Source: Betaproteobacteria bacterium
Lineage (GTDB): Bacteria; Pseudomonadota; Gammaproteobacteria; Burkholderiales; SG8-39
DNA: 10,276 nucleotides
Direction of reading: 5' to 3'
Assembly (NCBI GenBank): GCA_019245555.1
Contig: JAFARH010000427.1
Span: 1 to 10,276, forward strand
Below are positions 1-6,620 of the stretch, piece by piece; the stretch's first letter is position 1; every line of letters begins with the position of its first letter. The notes under the pieces were generated by a model. That model ran no database searches, had not been told where the DNA came from, and worked only from the letters and a program-made list of their open reading frames with translations. The translations under genes were made by a program, and so were the position numbers.

Positions 1-1
1 C

Positions 2-1096
2 CGCGACGAGGTCCGCACATGGCTGCGCAGCAACCTGCCACAGGACCTCCGCGAAAAAGTCGAGAACTACGGACACCTCTCGAAAGAGGATCTGATGCGC
101 TGGCATCGGATCCTCGCCAAGCAAGGCTGGGTCGCGCCGGCGTGGCCGAAGGAATGGGGCGGCACAGGCTGGAACGTCGTGCAGCGCTACATCTTCGACG
201 AAGAGCTCGGCTTTGCCGGCGCGCCGATGATCGTGCCGTTCGGCGTCACGATGTGCGCGGCCGTGCTGCTTCGCTTCGGCACCGAGACGCAGAAGAAGCG
301 TTTCCTGCCGCGCATCTACAACGGCGACGATTTCTGGTGTCAGGGCTATTCGGAGCCGGGCTCTGGAAGCGATTTGGCATCGCTGAAAACCAAAGCCGTG
401 CGCCAAGGCGACCACTATGTGGTGAACGGGCAAAAGATCTGGACCACGCTCGCGCACTATGCCGACTGGATCTTCTGCCTGGTGCGCACCGATCCGACGC
501 TCGAGAAACGGCAGGAAGGCATCTCGTTCCTGCTGATGGACATGAAGACGCCGGGCATCACCGTGCGGCCGCTGATCCTCATGGACGGCGGGCACGAGGT
601 GAACGAGGTTTTCTTCGACGACGTTAGGGTGCCAGTCGAGAACCTGGTACATGAAGAAGGCAAGGGCTGGACGGTCGCGAAGTACCTCCTTGGCTACGAG
701 CGCATGAACACCGGCCGCATCGGCGAGTCGCGCCGCCAGCTCGCGCGGCTCAAGGAGTACGCGAAGCACATGATGAGCGACCAGCGCTGGCGCGACCGGC
801 TGTCGCGAGTCGAAGTCGAGCTCACCGCGCTCGAGATCACCAACCTGCGCTTCCTCGATCGCATGCGCCGCACCGGCCAGCCGCCGGGCGCCGACGTGTC
901 GATGCTGAAGATCAAGGGCACCGAGATCCAGCAAGCGCTTACCGAGCTCATGATGGAAGCCACGGATCCGGTGGCGTCGGACGCATTGAGCGAGGCCGTG
1001 CGCAAGCGCTACTTGAGCATGCGGAAGACGACGATCTACGCCGGCTCGAATGAGATCCAGCGCAACATCATCGCGAAGATGACCTTGGGTCTATGA
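2..1096 (+). CDS. Acyl-CoA dehydrogenase, large (PimC-like) subunit, 5' partial
   Basis: FAD-dependent alpha,beta-dehydrogenation of an acyl-CoA thioester in the cytosol. The frame is open from base 2 and reads as a typical family N-terminus (RDEVRTWLRSNLP), so the start lies just upstream, probably about a dozen residues away; the ATG at 95 is internal. Numbering from the first visible residue (364 visible), the FAD/substrate-loop motif QGYSEPGSGSD is at 114-124. Glu233 in LGYERMN aligns with the helix-G catalytic Glu of isovaleryl-CoA dehydrogenase. At the MCAD-type catalytic position the motif reads YAGSNEIQR, with Ala347 where MCAD has Glu. The RxQFG FAD motif is missing; it is present in the next gene, which overlaps by ATGA (1093-1096). 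The loop before YAGSNEIQ looks shorter than in PimC-type proteins. The family is confident; the substrate is unknown, and the pimeloyl-CoA name is only the closest familiar label. Confidence 0.93.
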   Translation, partial: RDEVRTWLRSNLPQDLREKVENYGHLSKEDLMRWHRILAKQGWVAPAWPKEWGGTGWNVVQRYIFDEELGFAGAPMIVPFGVTMCAAVLLRFGTETQKKRFLPRIYNGDDFWCQGYSEPGSGSDLASLKTKAVRQGDHYVVNGQKIWTTLAHYADWIFCLVRTDPTLEKRQEGISFLLMDMKTPGITVRPLILMDGGHEVNEVFFDDVRVPVENLVHEEGKGWTVAKYLLGYERMNTGRIGESRRQLARLKEYAKHMMSDQRWRDRLSRVEVELTALEITNLRFLDRMRRTGQPPGADVSMLKIKGTEIQQALTELMMEATDPVASDALSEAVRKRYLSMRKTTIYAGSNEIQRNIIAKMTLGL

Positions 1097-2157
1097 ACTT
1101 CGATTACAACGAAGAACAACAGCTGCTGGCCGATTCCGTGCGCCGGTACTTGGCGAAGGCGTATGACTTCGAGTCGCGCAAGAAGATCGTCGCCGGCCAG
1201 GGCTGGAGCAAGGACGCGTGGGCGCAATTCGCCGAGATGGGACTCATGGGTCTGCCGGTGTCGGCGGAGCATGGCGGCTTCGGTGGCGGAGCGGTCGATC
1301 TCATGGGCGTCATGGAAGCGTTCGGCGAGGCGCTCGTCGTCGAGCCGTATCTGCCGCTGGTGCTCGCCGCGCGGCTCCTTAAAAACTCGCCGCTCCTGTC
1401 GGGTGTCGTCGAGGGCAAGACGAAGCTCGCCTTGGCGCACAACGAGAAAGGTGCGCGCTTCTCGCTGGACGCGGTAAAGACACGCGCTAGCAAGAAGGGC
1501 GCGGGCTGGGTGCTCGATGGCGATAAGGCCGCCGTGATCGGCGCGCCGGTTGCGGATCACCTGGTCGTCAGCGCTCGAGACGACAGTGGCATCGCGTTGT
1601 TCGTCGTCGCCAGCGGCAAGGTAGGCCTGCAGGCTTTTCGGACGATGGATGAGCGGCTCGCTGCGGATGTCGTGCTGCGCGGCTCGGAAGCGCAGCGCAT
1701 CGAAGGTGGCCGCAAGGAGCTCGAAGAAGCGCTCGACGTCGGCGCCGCGCTCGTCTGCGCGGAGGCGGTCGGCGCGATGAAGTTCACCTGCGATACGACG
1801 CTCGAATATCTGAAGACACGCAAGCAGTTCGGCGTGACGATCGGCACCTTCCAGGCGCTGCAGCACCGCATGGTCGAGATGTTCATCTCACTCGAACAGG
1901 CTCGCTCCATGGCATGCCTCGCCTGCAGCAAGGCCGACACGGGCGGCGACCCTCGCGCGATCAGCGCCGCCAAGATCAAGATCGCCGATGCGGCGCGCCA
2001 CGTCAGCCAGGAGGCCGTGCAGCTCCATGGCGGCATGGGCATGACCGAGGAACTGAAGATCAGCCACGCTTTCCGCCGCCTGACCGTGCTCGCGCGCGAG
2101 TTCGGCGACGCGGACCATCACCTGGCGCGCTTTAGCGAAATAAGCGCTGCGTTATGA
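1093..2157 (+). CDS. Acyl-CoA dehydrogenase, small (PimD-like) subunit
   Basis: A 354-residue acyl-CoA dehydrogenase-fold protein that should pair with the preceding subunit. The N-terminal helical domain (1-110) carries a typical opening (FDYNEEQQLLADSVRRYL) and GLMGLPVSAEHGGFGGG at 50-66. The central beta domain (about 111-205) lacks the TEPxxGSD substrate/FAD loop. The C-terminal domain keeps the FAD-contact motifs RKQFG (243-247) and QLHGGMGMTEEL (310-321). Neither usual catalytic glutamate is present: the helix-G position is about Gly217, and the C-terminal position falls in AREFGDADHH. Alone it should be inactive; it supplies the FAD-binding parts the large subunit lacks, as in alpha2beta2 enzymes such as ChsE4-ChsE5. 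The start ATG overlaps the upstream stop (ATGA), so translation is probably coupled; its own Shine-Dalgarno is weak. The last four bases overlap the next gene. Confidence 0.93.
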   Translation: MNFDYNEEQQLLADSVRRYLAKAYDFESRKKIVAGQGWSKDAWAQFAEMGLMGLPVSAEHGGFGGGAVDLMGVMEAFGEALVVEPYLPLVLAARLLKNSPLLSGVVEGKTKLALAHNEKGARFSLDAVKTRASKKGAGWVLDGDKAAVIGAPVADHLVVSARDDSGIALFVVASGKVGLQAFRTMDERLAADVVLRGSEAQRIEGGRKELEEALDVGAALVCAEAVGAMKFTCDTTLEYLKTRKQFGVTIGTFQALQHRMVEMFISLEQARSMACLACSKADTGGDPRAISAAKIKIADAARHVSQEAVQLHGGMGMTEELKISHAFRRLTVLAREFGDADHHLARFSEISAAL

Positions 2158-3140
2158 ACAAGCGGGTCGTGCTCGCGAGCCGCCCGGTCGGCCCGGTGAG
2201 CGAGTCGAACTTCCGCGTCGAGGAAGCGCCGGTGCCGAAGCCCGCCGACGGCGAGGTATTGGTGCGCAACCTCTGGCTCTCGCTCGACCCATACATGCGC
2301 GGCCGCATCAGCGCCGCCAAGAGCTACGCGAAAGGCGTCGAGATCGACGAAGTCATGGTCGGCCAGACTGTCGGCGAGGTGCTCGAGTCGCGCCATCCGA
2401 AGCTCAAGGTGGGCGACATGGTGCTGACCCAGCTCGGTTGGCAGCTCTACGGCGCAACCGGCGAAGTGATGAAGATCGACACCTCGCGCGCGCCGGCCAG
2501 TTATTACCTCGGCCTCATTGGCATGCCGGGCATGACGGCGTACTTCGGCCTAAAGGAATTGGGCCAGCCGAAGCCCGGCGAGACCGTGGTGGTGTCTGCC
2601 GCTTCTGGTGCGGTCGGCAGCGTGGTGGGACAACTCGCGAAGCTATGGGGCTGCAAAGCAATCGGCGTCGCAGGCGGACCCGAAAAGTGCGCCTATGTGA
2701 AGCAGGAGCTCGGCTTCGACGCCTGTCTCGATTACAAGGCCGGCAATCTACGTGAAGCGCTGAAGGAGGCGTGCCCGAAAGGCGTCGACGTCTACTTCGA
2801 CAATGTCGGCGGCGAGATTCTGGATCTGCTGCTCACCCGCATGAACCTCTTCGGCCGCATCGTCGTGTGCGGCACGATCTCAGATTACGACTCGACCGAT
2901 CCGTACAAGGTGCGCAACTGGCGCGCCATCCTGGTGAACCGGTTGCGCATCCAGGGAATGATCGTGTTCGATTGGAAGGATCGCTACGGCGAGGCGTTGA
3001 AGGCACTCGGCGGGTATTTCGCGGAAGGCAAGCTCAACTATCGCGAATCCGTGGTGCAGGGACTGGAGAATGCGCCGCGCGGCTTGATTGATCTGCTTGG
3101 TGGAAGAAACTTTGGCAAACAGTTGGTAAAACTCGGGTGA
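2154..3140 (+). CDS. Zinc-independent MDR NADP-dependent oxidoreductase (CurA/PTGR family)
   Basis: Predicted NADPH-dependent reductase of activated double bonds (enones, alkenals), related to E. coli curcumin reductase CurA and mammalian prostaglandin reductase/LTB4 12-hydroxydehydrogenase. It has 328 residues, the usual size. Visible motifs are LDPYMRGR (44-51), the conserved GMPGMTAYFGL (123-133), the Rossmann loop AASGAVGSVVGQLAK (149-163), GGPEKC with Lys178 where relatives bind the NADP 2'-phosphate, FDNVGG (215-220), and the C-terminal GRNFGKQLV with Asn319. There is no zinc-ligand set, as expected for this subfamily. The gene begins inside the ATGA overlap with the dehydrogenase small subunit and is probably translationally coupled. 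In this operon it could reduce an unsaturated intermediate or detoxify a reactive enone or aldehyde by-product; that role is inferred from context. Confidence 0.9.
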   Translation: MNKRVVLASRPVGPVSESNFRVEEAPVPKPADGEVLVRNLWLSLDPYMRGRISAAKSYAKGVEIDEVMVGQTVGEVLESRHPKLKVGDMVLTQLGWQLYGATGEVMKIDTSRAPASYYLGLIGMPGMTAYFGLKELGQPKPGETVVVSAASGAVGSVVGQLAKLWGCKAIGVAGGPEKCAYVKQELGFDACLDYKAGNLREALKEACPKGVDVYFDNVGGEILDLLLTRMNLFGRIVVCGTISDYDSTDPYKVRNWRAILVNRLRIQGMIVFDWKDRYGEALKALGGYFAEGKLNYRESVVQGLENAPRGLIDLLGGRNFGKQLVKLG

Positions 3141-3144
3141 ACTC

Positions 3145-3843
3145 ATGATCGACCTCTATACCTGGCCCACGCCGAACGGACACAAGATCCACATCATGCT
3201 CGAGGAGACCGGCCTCGAGTACAAGGTGCATCCAATCGATATCGGCGCGGGCGAGCAGTTCAAGCCGGAGTTTCTCGCCATCTCTCCCAACAACAAGATC
3301 CCGGCAATGGTCGACCAGCAGGGGCCGGACGGAAAACCGTTCGCGCTCGCCGAGTCCGGCGCCATGCTCTTCTACCTCGCGTCCAAGACCGGCAAGTTCC
3401 TGCCCAAGGACCTGAAAAAACGCTGGCAGGTGATGCAGTGGGTCATGACGCAGATGGGGCACGTCGGCCCGATGCTCGGCCAGGCGCATCACTTCCTCGG
3501 CTACGCGCCGGAAAAGATCGAATACGCGATGAACCGCTACAAGAACGAGGCCAACCGCCTCTATGGCGTGCTCGACAAGCAACTCGCCAAGAGCGAATGG
3601 CTCGCGTGCGACGAATACACCATCGCCGACATGGCGACGATGCCGTGGCTGCGGGCGCCGGAGCGCCAGGGCGTGAACATCGACGACTATCCGAACGTCA
3701 AGCGCTGGCGCGACCGCATCGCGGAGCGCCCGGCAGTGAAGAAGGCCGTCGAAGTGCTCGCCGAGCGGCGCCGGCCGACCCCAGGCTTCTCAAAAGAACA
3801 AGCGGAGGTCCTTTTCGGTGCCAAGCAATACGCGCGCAGATGA
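3145..3843 (+). CDS. yfcG: Glutathione S-transferase family protein, Nu class (YfcG-like)
   Basis: A 232-residue cytosolic GST-fold protein closely resembling E. coli YfcG, which has disulfide-bond reductase activity and binds oxidised glutathione. The N-terminal thioredoxin-like domain (1-82) carries TPNGHK with Thr9 and Asn11, the YfcG glutathione-contact residues. It also has ISPNNKIPAMVD (46-57, cis-Pro loop) and the glutathione gamma-Glu site ESG (70-72). The all-helical C-terminal domain includes GPMLGQAHHF (108-117) and the N-capping segment YTIADMATMPW (158-168). No active-site cysteine is seen, as in YfcG. It starts four bases after the reductase stop with only a weak GGTGA as Shine-Dalgarno, so it is probably co-transcribed. 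Its job may be thiol/disulfide chemistry or glutathione handling of a reactive intermediate. The C-terminal tail after about 205 is longer and divergent. The symbol denotes homology, not proven equivalence. Confidence 0.92.
   Translation: MIDLYTWPTPNGHKIHIMLEETGLEYKVHPIDIGAGEQFKPEFLAISPNNKIPAMVDQQGPDGKPFALAESGAMLFYLASKTGKFLPKDLKKRWQVMQWVMTQMGHVGPMLGQAHHFLGYAPEKIEYAMNRYKNEANRLYGVLDKQLAKSEWLACDEYTIADMATMPWLRAPERQGVNIDDYPNVKRWRDRIAERPAVKKAVEVLAERRRPTPGFSKEQAEVLFGAKQYARR
3804..3809 (+). promoter_or_regulatory. Shine-Dalgarno for the GTG-started SDR
   Basis: GGAGGT lies inside the 3' end of the glutathione transferase gene, eight bases before GTG at 3818. It fixes this GTG as the start of the following SDR; no ATG further in preserves the Rossmann fold. 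The site implies independent ribosome loading within an otherwise coupled operon. Confidence 0.75.
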
Positions 3844-4585
3844 ATTGAAGGGGAAGGTCGCATGGATCACCGGCGGCGGCTCGGGCATAGGGCTTTCGTC
3901 CGCCGTCGAGCTGACGAAGGCCGGCGCCAAGGTGGTGATCTCGGGACGCAGCGACAAGACACTCAAGGAGGCGCTGAAAGAACTCAAGGCCGAGGCGCTC
4001 GTCTGCGATGTCGGCGACAAGGCGCAGGTCAACAAGGTCGCCGGCGAGATCCAGAAGCGGCACGGCCGGGTCGACATCCTCGTCAACAGCGCCGGCATCA
4101 ACCTGCCGAAGCGGAATTTCCGCGACGTCTCGAACGAGGGCTGGGACGAGATCGTCCGCATCAACCTCTCCGGCATGTTCTATTGCATCCAGGCCGTCCT
4201 GCCCGGAATGAGAAGCCGCAAGGACGGCGTGATCGTCAACGTCTCGTCTTGGTTCGGCCGCTACCCCATTGCGCTCGGGGGACCTGGCTACAGCGCGACC
4301 AAGCGCGCCGTGATCGCGCTCACCGAGCAGTTGAACATCGAAGAGGCAGCGAACGGCATCCGCGCGACCTCAATCCTGCCGGGTGAGGCGGCGACGCCGA
4401 TCCTCGAGAAGCGTCCCGTGCCGCCGTCGCCGGAAGTCCGCGCGAAGATGCTGCAGGCAGAAGATCTCGGCCGCACCATCGCTTTCATTGCGGCGCTGCC
4501 GACGCGCGTCTGCGTGAACGAGATCATCATCAGCCCGACCTGGAACCGCTTCATCCTCGGCGGCCTGGAAGCGCCGAAGAGTTAA
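3818..4585 (+). CDS. Short-chain dehydrogenase/reductase (SDR), YdfG-like C-terminus
   Basis: A 255-residue classical SDR, predicted NAD(P)-dependent oxidation of a hydroxyl or reduction of a carbonyl. Motifs: cofactor loop TGGGSGIG (18-25), Arg44 after beta-2 favouring NADP(H), Asp64 in CDVGD, NSAG (90-93, variant of NNAG), Asn116, Ser144, and YSATK with Tyr158/Lys162, then LPGE (187-190). Ser144 to Tyr158 is one residue longer than the commonest spacing. The C-terminus lacks the TGxxxxVDGG signature and instead reads VCVNEIIISPTWNRF (231-245), as in the YdfG-like SDR branch. It starts with GTG behind GGAGGT and overlaps the glutathione transferase gene by 26 bases, closing the five-gene operon. 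It may act on a hydroxyacyl or aldehyde product of the pathway, but the substrate cannot be told. It ends 27 bases before the convergent membrane-protein gene. Confidence 0.9.
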   Translation: MPSNTRADELKGKVAWITGGGSGIGLSSAVELTKAGAKVVISGRSDKTLKEALKELKAEALVCDVGDKAQVNKVAGEIQKRHGRVDILVNSAGINLPKRNFRDVSNEGWDEIVRINLSGMFYCIQAVLPGMRSRKDGVIVNVSSWFGRYPIALGGPGYSATKRAVIALTEQLNIEEAANGIRATSILPGEAATPILEKRPVPPSPEVRAKMLQAEDLGRTIAFIAALPTRVCVNEIIISPTWNRFILGGLEAPKS

Positions 4586-4612
4586 TCGGCTCTGGAGCGG
4601 CCGGAACCGCGT

Positions 4613-5362
4613 CTACACGTCGAAGTAGATGTCCTTGTACGCGGTGTAGATCGATGCCGCCGTCACCGGGCCGAGCACCAGCCAGCCGAGGCCGAGCGGG
4701 ATCGAAGCGACGATCGAAGCAATGAACCAAACGATGCCGTAAAGCAGGAACGGCAGCATGTTGCGCACGCAGCCGGTGAAGCTCGCCCGCATCGCCGCGA
4801 AGGACCCGACATCGTGGAACACGATGAGCGCGGGCGCGAACCATACGGCCATCAAGAGCGGGATCAAGAGCGCGAAGAAGATGAGCGCCGCGAGCAGCAG
4901 GCCTGCTCCGGCGGCCATGACCTCTTCCGGCGTGGTGGCATTGATCACAGTAAGGATGCTGCCGCCCGTGACCACCATCACGATAAAGAGAATGGCTGCG
5001 AAGCCGACGAGGTAGAGCACGCCGACGCCGACGAGCGGGCCGAAGCGGTGGTTGAATCCACCGAAGAGTTGCGTGAACTGCGCCTCGCCACCCTGGTCGG
5101 TCGTACGGCTGGCGAGCATCAGGCCGCCCGTGAAGACGGGACCGGCGGCGAGGCTTGCGATCGCGCCCAATACCGGGATGACGCCGAGCACGATGTAGAT
5201 GAGGCACAGCACGATGATCATGCCGATCCAGACGCCGGGTGCGCGCTTGAAGATCGACCACGCAGCAGCGAGCCAGCTCCAGCCGTTCTCGAAGGGCACG
5301 GTGCGCCCGTGAACCACGAAGGCCTCGCGCAGGGTGATCGTCTCGTCGGGGCTTGCGCTCAT
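4613..5362 (-). CDS. BPSS1780-family polytopic membrane protein
   Basis: A 249-residue inner-membrane protein of unknown function. The cytosolic-looking N-terminus has the family-type segment NGWSWLAAAWSIFKRAPGVW (26-45), followed by hydrophobic segments at roughly 46-82, 109-133, 153-182, 202-222 and 225-240, giving five or six membrane passes. The stretch AVWFAPALIVFHD (172-184), followed by AMRASFTGCVRN (190-201), is the part I recognise from this family, which is common in Betaproteobacteria. The frame stays open upstream, but the start at 5362 is chosen because GGGAGGG lies six bases before it and the preceding 39 residues are Arg/Ser-rich and unlike the family. It is third in the minus-strand operon, 37 bases after the thioesterase stop. 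A lone TACAAT (minus strand, 5381-5386) could be a -10 box, but no -35 fits. The family call is from memory of its pattern. Confidence 0.85.
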   Translation of the reverse strand: MSASPDETITLREAFVVHGRTVPFENGWSWLAAAWSIFKRAPGVWIGMIIVLCLIYIVLGVIPVLGAIASLAAGPVFTGGLMLASRTTDQGGEAQFTQLFGGFNHRFGPLVGVGVLYLVGFAAILFIVMVVTGGSILTVINATTPEEVMAAGAGLLLAALIFFALLIPLLMAVWFAPALIVFHDVGSFAAMRASFTGCVRNMLPFLLYGIVWFIASIVASIPLGLGWLVLGPVTAASIYTAYKDIYFDV

Positions 5363-5368
5363 CAGGAC

Positions 5369-5373
5369 CCTCC
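5369..5373 (-). promoter_or_regulatory. Shine-Dalgarno for the BPSS1780-like gene
   Basis: On the minus strand this reads GGAGG within GGGAGGG, six bases before the ATG at 5362-5360. It is the evidence for choosing this start over in-frame ATGs further upstream, which would lie in the thioesterase gene. Confidence 0.75.
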
Positions 5374-5399
5374 CGAAGCGATTGTAGTCTGCGCCCGTT

Positions 5400-5810
5400 T
5401 CATCGCTTTTCCTTGTGCATGACGCGCACCGTTGCGACGGCTTTGGCGACGAGCGTGCCATCCTCGCTCTTCGCCTCACCTTCGACGAAGCTCATGCTGC
5501 GACCGTCCTTGAGCACGCGTGCATCAGCGAATAGCGTCTTGCCGGTGCCGGCACCGATGAAGGACGTATTCATGTTGATGGTGATGACGCCGATCGATTC
5601 GGGATGCAGCGTGCGCGCCGCGGTGCAGAGTGCAACGTCGAGCAGCGACATGATGACGCCACCGTGCACGTTGCCCATGCTGTTCATCAGGTTCGCCTCG
5701 ACCGGCACCGAGAGGCGGGCGGTGCCTTTGCCGAGCTCGTCGGTACGGATGCGCAGGTGCTGGATGAAGGGGATGCGCTTCTGGTACTCGCGCGCGTGCT
5801 CCACGTTCAT
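5400..5810 (-). CDS. PaaI-family hotdog-fold acyl-CoA thioesterase
   Basis: A 136-residue single hotdog domain, the normal length for PaaI-type thioesterases, which hydrolyse acyl-CoA or aryl-CoA thioesters as tetramers in the cytosol. The signature helix is present: NSMGNVHGGVIMSLLD (43-58), with His49-Gly50-Gly51 for the thioester oxyanion region and Asp58 at the position of the catalytic acid in PaaI. The following strands (ITINMNTSFIGAG, 76-88; ADARVLKDGRSMSFVEGEA, 95-113) fit the fold. The ATG sits in an ATGA overlap with the upstream SDR stop (5807-5810), so translation is probably coupled; there is no strong Shine-Dalgarno. It could release CoA from dead-end acyl-CoAs made by the neighbouring dehydrogenase operon. 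Substrate chain length and type cannot be read from the sequence. Confidence 0.9.
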   Translation of the reverse strand: MNVEHAREYQKRIPFIQHLRIRTDELGKGTARLSVPVEANLMNSMGNVHGGVIMSLLDVALCTAARTLHPESIGVITINMNTSFIGAGTGKTLFADARVLKDGRSMSFVEGEAKSEDGTLVAKAVATVRVMHKEKR

Positions 5811-6583
5811 ATCACGGTCGCACCGCCGTCGACTGCGATCGCCTGGCCGGTGATGTGGCGCGAGGCTTCGGAAGCGAGCAGCACCGCGAGGCCCTTCAGA
5901 TCCTCGTCATTGCCAAACCGCTTGTTCGGCGTCCACTCTTTGATCAACTCGCCGGTCGTGTCGAGCGTCGACTTGGTCATCTTCGAAGGGAAGAATCCGG
6001 GGCAGATTGCGTTCACCGTGATGCCATGCTGGCCCCACTCGGCGGCGAGCGCTCGAGTGAAATTGACGAGCCCGCCCTTCGTCGCGTTGTAGGCAATCGT
6101 GCGCACGATGCGCGGATCCTGTCCCATGAGGCCCGCGATCGAGGCGACATTGATGATGCGTCCCCAACGCGCGGGAATCATCGATTGCTTGCCGATGATT
6201 TGCGTGAGCACAAAGACACCGGTGAGGTTGACGTTCACTAGCTTGTCCCACGCCTCGAGCGGATGGTCTTCTGCCGGCGCACCCCAAGTCGCGCCAGCGT
6301 TGTTGACCAGAATGTCGACTTTCCCGAACAGCTTTAAGACCTGAGCAGCAAACGGCGCGATCGCCTCGCGCTTGCCGATATCGCAGACATAAGCGCTCGC
6401 CTCGATCTTTTGTTTTTTCAGGTGAGCGACCGCCGCGTCCAGCTCGTCCTTTTTCCGGGCGCTGATCGCGATCTTGGCGCCCATCTCGCCGAGTGCTTCG
6501 GCGATCTGCAGTCCGAGCCCGCGCGAGCCGCCGGTGACGACCGCGGTGCGGCCCTCGAGCTCGAAGAGGTTCCGGACGCTCAT
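5807..6583 (-). CDS. SDR family oxidoreductase (gluconate-5-dehydrogenase/RhlG-like group)
   Basis: A 258-residue classical SDR. Motifs: cofactor loop TGGSRGLG (17-24), Arg43 after beta-2 suggesting NADP(H), CDIG with Asp68, NNAG (94-97), Asn119, catalytic Ser148, Tyr165 and Lys169 in YNATK, CPGFFPS (194-200), and the C-terminal TGQAIAVDGG (245-254). Ser148 to Tyr165 is 17 residues; this longer insert (GLMGQDPRIVRTIA) is typical of SDRs often labelled gluconate 5-dehydrogenase or RhlG-like 3-oxoacyl reductase. Sitting directly upstream of a thioesterase with a 4-base overlap, a hydroxyacyl/3-oxoacyl-CoA role is more likely than gluconate metabolism, but this is inference. It is the first gene of the minus-strand operon and faces a divergent gene across 37 bases. 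Its own Shine-Dalgarno is weak. It belongs to a different SDR branch from the SDR at 3818-4585. Confidence 0.92.
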   Translation of the reverse strand: MSVRNLFELEGRTAVVTGGSRGLGLQIAEALGEMGAKIAISARKKDELDAAVAHLKKQKIEASAYVCDIGKREAIAPFAAQVLKLFGKVDILVNNAGATWGAPAEDHPLEAWDKLVNVNLTGVFVLTQIIGKQSMIPARWGRIINVASIAGLMGQDPRIVRTIAYNATKGGLVNFTRALAAEWGQHGITVNAICPGFFPSKMTKSTLDTTGELIKEWTPNKRFGNDEDLKGLAVLLASEASRHITGQAIAVDGGATVI

Positions 6584-6620
6584 GATCGGAATGCTAATAG
6601 AATTTTCTGCTCATCTGCCC
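6584..6620. promoter_or_regulatory. Divergent intergenic region with a possible weak promoter
   Basis: This 37-base spacer separates the minus-strand SDR operon from the plus-strand QueC-like gene, so promoters for both should lie here or inside the flanking genes. It is visibly AT-richer than its surroundings (GCTAATAGAATTTTCTG). TAGAAT at 6598-6603 matches the -10 consensus at five of six positions on the plus strand, but no acceptable -35 is found 16-18 bases upstream. No clear Shine-Dalgarno precedes either start codon. Confidence 0.3.

Noticed and set aside
19..627. A 202-codon plus-strand frame starting with ATG at 19
   Set aside because: It overlaps the dehydrogenase large subunit in another frame and has the Arg-rich composition of a shadow frame.
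1036..1866. A 276-codon minus-strand open frame across the junction of the two dehydrogenase genes
   Set aside because: It is antisense to well-supported acyl-CoA dehydrogenase sequence and shows no motifs.
4586..4612. Possible bidirectional terminator between the convergent operons
   Set aside because: Only a 4-bp GCGG/CCGC stem (4597-4600 with 4607-4610) is visible, without a T-tract on either strand; too weak to call.
4551..5261. A 236-codon minus-strand open frame overlapping the membrane-protein gene in another frame
   Set aside because: It is His/Arg-rich with no membrane pattern or motifs, while the other frame gives a coherent polytopic protein with a Shine-Dalgarno.
6474..6620. Extended N-terminus of the QueC-like gene from an in-frame ATG at 6474
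   Set aside because: The extension would lie antisense within the SDR gene and place the P-loop far from the N-terminus, unlike PP-loop ATPases of this group.
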